Below, in pieces: positions 19,819-25,117 of a stretch of DNA of 25,117 nt (position 1 is its first letter; the number at the start of each line of letters is the position of its first letter). The DNA is from Larix sibirica. Lineage: Eukaryota > Streptophyta > Pinopsida > Pinales > Pinaceae. Location: positions 1 to 25,117 of the forward strand of contig NWUY0304710591.1 of NCBI GenBank assembly GCA_004151065.3, in the 5' to 3' direction. Made by a program: the position numbers and the translations under genes. The notes beneath the pieces are model-generated. The model searched no databases and was not told where the DNA came from. It saw only the letters and a list, made by a program, of their open reading frames with translations.

Positions 19819-20930
19819 GTGCTGCTTGCTTTAACTTGGTTCTATTACTCTTATTACACCCATGGCTTTATACGTACTACGTATAATATTCACTGTGTGC
19901 TAATGACTGTATACAAAGGGATTGGTACTAGTTACATATGGAAACAGTTTGAAAATATTCATTACATTATAATTGATAATATGGGCTTCATAGGACTTAT
20001 AATTTTTGGATTTAGAGCTAGCTGTTTGCGCGAAGGTTTTACATAATAAAAAAAATCGCTCAATTGACTGTTGATTAAGAATTGTTGTAAAAGACCTGGG
20101 CCAATTGCCACTAGTAATATACCAAATATATGCGGGAGCAACTCCAGTAAGGTATTTATGGAAACCTTTCTAGCTATAATCCATTTGGAAACACTCTTTC
20201 CTCAAAAGGGCATTGATGGATGGGGGGGGCACCCAAGCTCGTTTACGCCAGATGTTGACAAACATTCGCATTGCTACGTAAACAATAGAGGATTGGAACC
20301 TCCTTCAGTCTAGGACTAATAGATTATTGTCCACCGAAAAGTGTACAATAATTGACACACCAATACACCTCTTCACAACAAACATTCTTGCAAGCAATCA
20401 TAACAAGTACATGCTCCAATAATTGAATATGCCAATCGTGTGAATTGTCAAAAAATTCATAGGTGGTGCAGAAAGAGAATAAGAGGACGACCCCCAACTG
20501 GAAAAAAATAAATATTACAATGTGTAGGGTAGCAAGTTACACTATCCCGCAATTTGTGTCCAGGCAGGATTAGTGAATGGAGCTCTCGTCGTGGTCATGC
20601 AAATTGCATACACACCTGGATCATCTAGCCCTCTAAAGTTACCAACGTATGCTGTTGTGGCATTCAATAAATAAATGGCTTTCCGTGGGACCAAACCCAA
20701 CCAAAGCACATACCAATTCCACCCATAAAAGTAATAACAAGAAACAAATCCCGCTCAAGATGGCATGGGCATTTACTATACATAAATACCAAGGATTTAC
20801 ATTTACAGGGTAAACCATTTACATTTTAAACATTGAATGTCAAGGCTTGACCTTCACAGGAATGTCAGGCACCGCCGCAACTATAGAAGGAATGTGAACC
20901 ATACCCATTCTGATTCAAACATTATGCAAA
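19819..20930 (+). pseudogene. PIF1-family DNA helicase relic, motif II to motif VI
   Basis: A decayed helicase is visible with its blocks in family order. FENIHYIIIDNMGFIG (~19954-20001) corresponds to motif II, with the catalytic E replaced by N. GQLPLVIYQIYAGATP then VRYLWKPF (20099-20170) is the motif III region, followed by LAIIHLETLF and, after a frame change at 20243, LRQMLTNIRIA, TIEDWNLLQSR, DTPIHLFTTN and LNMPIV. Then come QVTLSRNL in another frame, AGLVNGALVVVMQIAY, LPTYAVVAFN, motif VI IPLKMAWAFTIHKYQGF (20745-20800) and IECQGLTFTGMS (20832-20867). Spacing from motif II to GQLP is about 41 codons, as expected. There are at least six in-frame stops and several frameshifts, and no Walker A motif was found upstream, so it cannot be functional. 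PIF1 helicases unwind DNA and occur as host genes and in Helitron-type transposons; no Rep domain was seen, so the source is undecided. Confidence 0.88.
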
Positions 20931-21035
20931 ACTGAAATATAATATATGTCTCGCTTTGAAAAAAGGATAGGCACACTTGTATTCTATTCCGCTTGCAAAA
21001 ATGAACTTTAACAGCTTAAATCACTACGCCTCATC

Positions 21036-21063
21036 CCCTGCCCTATTGTGCAATAGGGGAGGG
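21036..21063. other. Strong 12-bp GC-rich hairpin
   Basis: CCCTATTG at 21041-21048 pairs with CAATAGGG at 21051-21058 around a TG turn. The stem extends past one G-G mismatch with CCCT (21036-21039) and AGGG (21060-21063). In plant mitochondria such stem-loops can stabilise transcript 3' ends, but no gene lies immediately upstream on either strand. Confidence 0.65.
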
Positions 21064-21431
21064 AATAATGTTTGTAGCTTATTATATGTTTTGAATATAC
21101 CCTTATACATCAATGTTTTCTCAAATTAGACAATTAGCAAGTGCAAATACCAATGGATGGTATTATATGCATGTACTCAATACATTAATAGGACAACTCA
21201 AGGAATAAATAGGTGCTTTTGGTTTTGAAAACATATGTATAATTTATCCTACGAACAATTAATTTCACTTTTCAATTTACGTAACATCAATGAAATGGGT
21301 TTTTATTTAATAGTAATTAGTGATTATAACAGAGGTTGCCTTTTGATTGAATAGAATATGAAAACAAATTATGCTTCGGTCGCGTTGTTGTATCAAGAAA
21401 AGATTAGGTTTGGGGGTGCCTAGGCTATGAT

Positions 21432-21450
21432 CCCCCTTCTTATAAGGGGG
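21432..21450. other. Perfect 7-bp GC-rich hairpin
   Basis: CCCCCTT at 21432-21438 pairs with AAGGGGG at 21444-21450 around a CTTAT loop. It lies about 380 bp downstream of the stem-loop at 21036 and has no adjacent gene. Confidence 0.6.
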
Positions 21451-22379
21451 TGCAACAAAGTTATTTTTACTCACTTCATTAAGGTGAAAAGCGTCCCTTG
21501 GCTTGGTGGAAGGCCCCTGTTGAAGAGCAAACGACTTTATAGCTCTGACTGTTTAGTATTCCCGCCGGCAAGTAATCCTGACAAGTACTCCCATCTATTG
21601 GCAAGTACAACTGGCAATAACTAGGGTACTAAGACTAGGGACTATGACTAGCGTTTATCGGCTATGACAACTTGCTATCGTGAACAGGCTATTGTAACGC
21701 ATCTTCTCTTCATTCCTTCCATCTGCCCCCAGATAAGCACATTCCAAAAGGTTTCGTATCGGAACTCGGTAGATAAATATAGTTCCATATAGTTATAGGG
21801 TTGAGGAATAGGGTAGAGGGACATAGTTGTTAAGTTACCACCTATTGTAAATGCCAAACCGTTTAGGAACACATTCTAGTGTAATGAAGACATCTACAAA
21901 ACCTACAAGAAGACATTCTCCTAATAAATGAAATTTGAAAAGGCAAATGAGGATGTTTTACCAGATCTAATACAAGTATCCAAGCCTATAAGCTGAACTG
22001 AGTATCCAAGCCCAGGACCCTGCTGTGTTCCATATCGATAAGGGTCAGCATATGTAGTAACTTGTCTCCATATCGGGTCGAGGTTCAAGGGTTGAATGCT
22101 AGGGTTGATGGTAAAGGGTCAGGAGGGTCTATGTTTCCTCCGTCGAGTTCAATTTTGAGGGTGGTTTACACGCTCGACCAATAGGGATAGAGTCTTTTTA
22201 CGCAAAGAACCAATAGGGAAGAGGGAAACTACCCCACTACCCCAAGAAGTTCTTAGGCTATATTTTTAATAAAAGAGAAAATACATTTAAGTGTGTATGT
22301 TGTTTTCCTACCTAAAAATATGAAATGAAAAGCATATCTACATATATAAAAAAGCATATTGTTTGAGATATATAGCTGT

Positions 22380-22680
22380 AAGTGTAAGCTTAAAATACTG
22401 CCAGTAACTAACTCCACGTACTCATTCATGCTGGAAGTGTACAATATGCCAGTCCAAATGCTGGATGTGTACCGCCAAAATACTGCTCTACGTGCTCATG
22501 ATCCATTGCTCATCTCATGTTCCCCTTCCATCAATGGATACGTCCTTAAATTCCTTGTTCATGTACTTTCGTAAACGTATACGCGTTCATGTTCCATTAT
22601 TCGACGGATACGTGCTCATGTTCCTTCCACGGCATGCTGCTAAACGGCTCATGTTCCACGGATATCGGACTAACTGACTC
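22380..22680. repeat. Degenerate repeat of CTCATGTTCC-type words
   Basis: The words TACGTGCTCATG, CTCATGTTCC, TTCATGTTCC and GGATACGT recur at uneven spacing: near 22490, 22513, 22586, 22613 and 22649 for the CATGTTCC/CATGATCC core. The overlapping plus-strand frames in this block are products of the repetition. There is no fixed unit, so this is a decayed or shuffled array. Confidence 0.6.
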
Positions 22681-22689
22681 ACTAACGGT

Positions 22690-22940
22690 CTAACGAGACT
22701 CAATTCAAAATGTGATTTGTTATCCGGATCGAGATCCAAAAGCACAAAAGGCAGAGGCGTCGCCAGTTCCATACGCCGTTGACTCAGTAGTTGAACCACA
22801 AACAGAATAGAGAGTTTAAATGCCAATTTAATATCCTTCAGGAGCATAGGTAGCAAATAGAGTACCAGGGCCCAGTTACGGATCCAATCCTCGTATCGTA
22901 TTAGATTAAGCATATTTCGATCGAAGAGCATCGAAGAGCA
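22690..22940 (-). pseudogene. Family C coding-like tract (copy 3), short remnant
   Basis: In one minus-strand frame, codons from 22797 downward read GSTTESTAYGTGDASAF and end at a stop shortly after SRSG. Upstream in the same tract GPGTLFATYAPEGY is readable. The words GSTT..., TAYGTGDA and ATYA match those of the main family C tract (for example VGSTTGDARDALGTYAGN near 15610), with the same T-ending codons and the same strand. The longer 114-codon frame 22587-22931 is a different, Leu-rich frame of the same DNA and is regarded as the shadow. The protein family is unknown. Confidence 0.45.
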
Positions 22941-22970
22941 TAGTCCAATTTAGTTTGAGGAGCTGGAGGA
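22921..22970 (+). repeat. Second copy of dispersed 32-nt repeat, with 10-bp tandem
   Basis: TCGAAGAGCA is repeated exactly at 22921-22930 and 22931-22940. Positions 22939-22970 match 13078-13109 at 28 of 32 bases. Confidence 0.7.
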
Positions 22971-22974
22971 TTTG

Positions 22975-25117
22975 AATTCTGCCAACCAGGAGTCTTATGC
23001 CAACCGAGAGATGCGGAAGGATTTTTAGGAGCTGGATTATAAGTATTCAGCTAAACAGCCAGGGGATTTACTGTATTTGATTGATTGATGGCCTACCAGG
23101 GTTGGTGCAAGCGCACCTTCAGTTGGTTGGTTGGTCCTGATTAATATACCGCTCGATACGACGCCCCTCGTCCTATTTATGTTGAGAGCAAAGCGTTATG
23201 CCATGCATGGTCTTAGTTGTTGGTCCAGCCCATGAATGGCCTCTTCCTTCTTTAAATATAGATAGATTTTGCGCTCAACCACGTTGGTGATAAGATTCTT
23301 CGGGTGATTTATTCAAGCCTGGGTTGATTTCGACCAGCCTCGGGTTGTCTCGTCTATCCAAACATCTAGCCATTGTCTTGCCACACGGTGGTCTCTAGCC
23401 TCACGGTATATGTTTCCAGTGTCCAGTGGTAACGTCTCTTACTCTGGGGCTTGGTGGTAATGCTTATCTTGTAAGATGTTTCAGTTGGGAACGCTATTTT
23501 AGTAAGACTAATCAGTTCTAAATTAAAATAAATCAGTTGAGTAGACCTAAATCTAAATGTTTGTAATTAATTACCATGTCTTCTTTCTATCTCTAGTGGA
23601 GTAGCTCCCATACCGTCCAATCCCGGTATCAAATCCAAGTATGAAACCCGAGCATCCCAGCCAAGCGATGTACCTCCTTGTAATGACTAGCGGCTATTGG
23701 CAATGAGCCTAAAACTGTAATTTAATGCATGTCAGGTGATTCCATCCATCAAATTTCTTGGAATTTCGCAAGGATTTCGACGGTCGAGTCCTTCAATTTT
23801 AGTTGCAAAATATAAGAGCATCAGAATTTGTAAGTCCGTTATTGTCATTTCCAAGCATTTGAGCAGAGCGGTCTCACTATTTGGGACAGTACCCGGAGAC
23901 GACGTAGCCCAGTGGGTGAACTCCGTTGTCAAACTTGCTTGTGTTTGTACATTCCTATTATTTGCTCATCAAATTTTGCATTAGATTGAAATTGGAAATT
24001 ATGTGAGTTTTAATCATATATAATTATATTAGTTTTAATAAGTTTTTATACTTCTATGCTTAGAGCACTGTCGAGTAAAAAATCTTGGCACCGAATCAGA
24101 TATAATATCGATATAGATTAGTTAACGGATTGATGTCATAAGATTTTTGGATCACAAATCTTCATGAACTTGAAGACCCTTAACTATTCTTTTATTGATC
24201 TTTGCTTTGAGTGCTATTCCCAGACCCTCCATAAGGATAAAGAGAAAGAAAGATAGGGCCTCTTATGCCTCTTGATGGAGAGAAGGTAGAAGAGGGTGTG
24301 CCGAAGAACGCAGAGGAAGTGAATTTGATAACCCAATTGATCCATTTCTATCAGTTCAGGTAAGTGAGCCGCTCTGGATTACTCTTTATGAATACTTGAG
24401 AAGGACTCCCTCCCGTGCTTCAGGATGGAATACAATATAAAAGTTAAAGAGATGGTTTATTTCTTTATTTATTTTTTCTAAGCTTATTAATTAGCTGCTA
24501 TCCGTGCTTGCCTCTCTTTCTGACTTATTTTCCTACCTTACTTTAAAATAACTCTATTGCTTGCTGCGTAGCTCGTTGCTTGCCATATCTTGCTGGCTGC
24601 TATTTCCAATTTGGATTTCCATCTTGAAATCGAGAGCTCAAATCCTAACGTAGATAATATGAGCACCAACCTATGAAGGGGAATCCGCCGAGTAAGTAAA
24701 CTAACCCTCCCATCTGACCCTATCTCTGTTCTCTTCTGTCTTTACAACCTCGAGGCAGCGAAGGGCGATGCAGCATCAAAAGCTCTTCTACTTGCCGGTG
24801 CGTATAATGGCGAATATATTTTCCTTTCCGATCCAGTTAAGGCTGATTAAGGCTGCAGCCTCGGCTTCATCTTTATTTCCTCCATCCACTTTCCCTTGCA
24901 TCGGCGCCTATATAAATATCTTGGCCCTTTGCTAGCCTTCTCGCTGCTTCCTTATCCTTTTACACTTACACATGCTTTACTTCTACTACTATTACTACTA
25001 TACAGATACATACTACTAATGCTTGCTGCTTGCTTTTCGTTACTTGCTTCGTTGTTGACGCCCAGAATTGTTACTCAATTTCCCACTCTCGATAGGCTGG
25101 TTCAAACCCTTTCTATC
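22975..25117. other. Unassigned intergenic DNA
   Basis: No gene is recognised. Opposed frames at 23732-23932 (minus) and 23736-23984 (plus) overlap almost fully and neither has a known motif. A 32-codon plus-strand frame at 24265-24363 (starting MPLDGEKVEE, acidic) is too short to judge. The last 600 bases are pyrimidine-rich with repeated TTGCTTGCT words, and similar wording occurs at the first 25 bases of the window. Confidence 0.5.

Larger units (their letters stand above)
20935..22375. other. Unassigned intergenic DNA with hairpins
   Basis: Past the helicase relic, 20935-21400 stays AT-rich and may include more 3' flank of the same insertion. Two GC-rich hairpins (21036-21063 and 21432-21450) are annotated separately. 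Chance-length frames at 21427-21624 (plus) and 21675-21872 (minus) show no motif. No gene is seen. Confidence 0.5.

Noticed and set aside
22587-22931. 114-codon minus-strand protein
   Set aside because: Length near chance, Leu-rich composition, and another frame of the same DNA matches the family C style better.
23732-23984. Overlapping opposed frames as a gene pair
   Set aside because: Both are below 85 codons with no motif; full antisense overlap suggests at most one is real and neither is supported.

Overview
No complete, recognisable gene was found in this 25 kb window. There is no rRNA, no convincing tRNA, no CRISPR array, and no exon of a standard organelle or bacterial gene that I can identify by eye. 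The longest open frames (114, 115 and 100 codons) are about the lengths chance gives at this base composition. The only longer one (174 codons) lies in a repeat with strongly biased composition. Base composition looks about 40-45% GC by eye, CpG is not obviously depleted, and the sequence is a patchwork of local compositions, degenerate dispersed repeats and small GC-rich hairpins. This suits a gene desert of a large plant mitochondrial genome, perhaps of gymnosperm type. That assignment is an inference; a nuclear intergenic region is not excluded.

Layout. 1-1.07 kb: unassigned. 1.07-1.22 kb: a short ~36-bp tandem repeat with a hairpin in the best unit. 1.66-1.83, 4.57-5.27 and (inverted) 7.61-7.74 kb: a degenerate CCTTT/AACC-rich repeat, here called family A. 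3.06-3.24, 6.19-6.39 and 13.72-13.86 kb: a diverged dispersed repeat, family B, all in one orientation. 3.24-4.4 kb: low-complexity sequence with exact small tandem duplications. 7.79-8.34, 14.79-16.34 and 22.69-22.94 kb: minus-strand tracts (family C) that read as Gly/Ala/Ser/Thr/Asn-rich protein with strong T in third codon positions, broken by frameshifts and a few stops. 8.4-9.7 kb: purine-rich DNA with short dispersed repeats. 18.44-19.8 kb: an AT-rich island with a 13-bp perfect hairpin and a 22-bp palindrome. 19.82-20.93 kb: a clear but ruined PIF1-family DNA helicase on the plus strand. 21-25.1 kb: further unassigned DNA with hairpins and degenerate repeats.

The two most informative items are the PIF1-like helicase fossil and the family C protein-like repeat. 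The first has motif II through motif VI recognisable in order despite many stops and frameshifts. The second is at three loci, all readable on the same strand, and I could not match it to a known family. Nothing here forms an operon or working pathway; the window reads as decayed and foreign or repetitive DNA.
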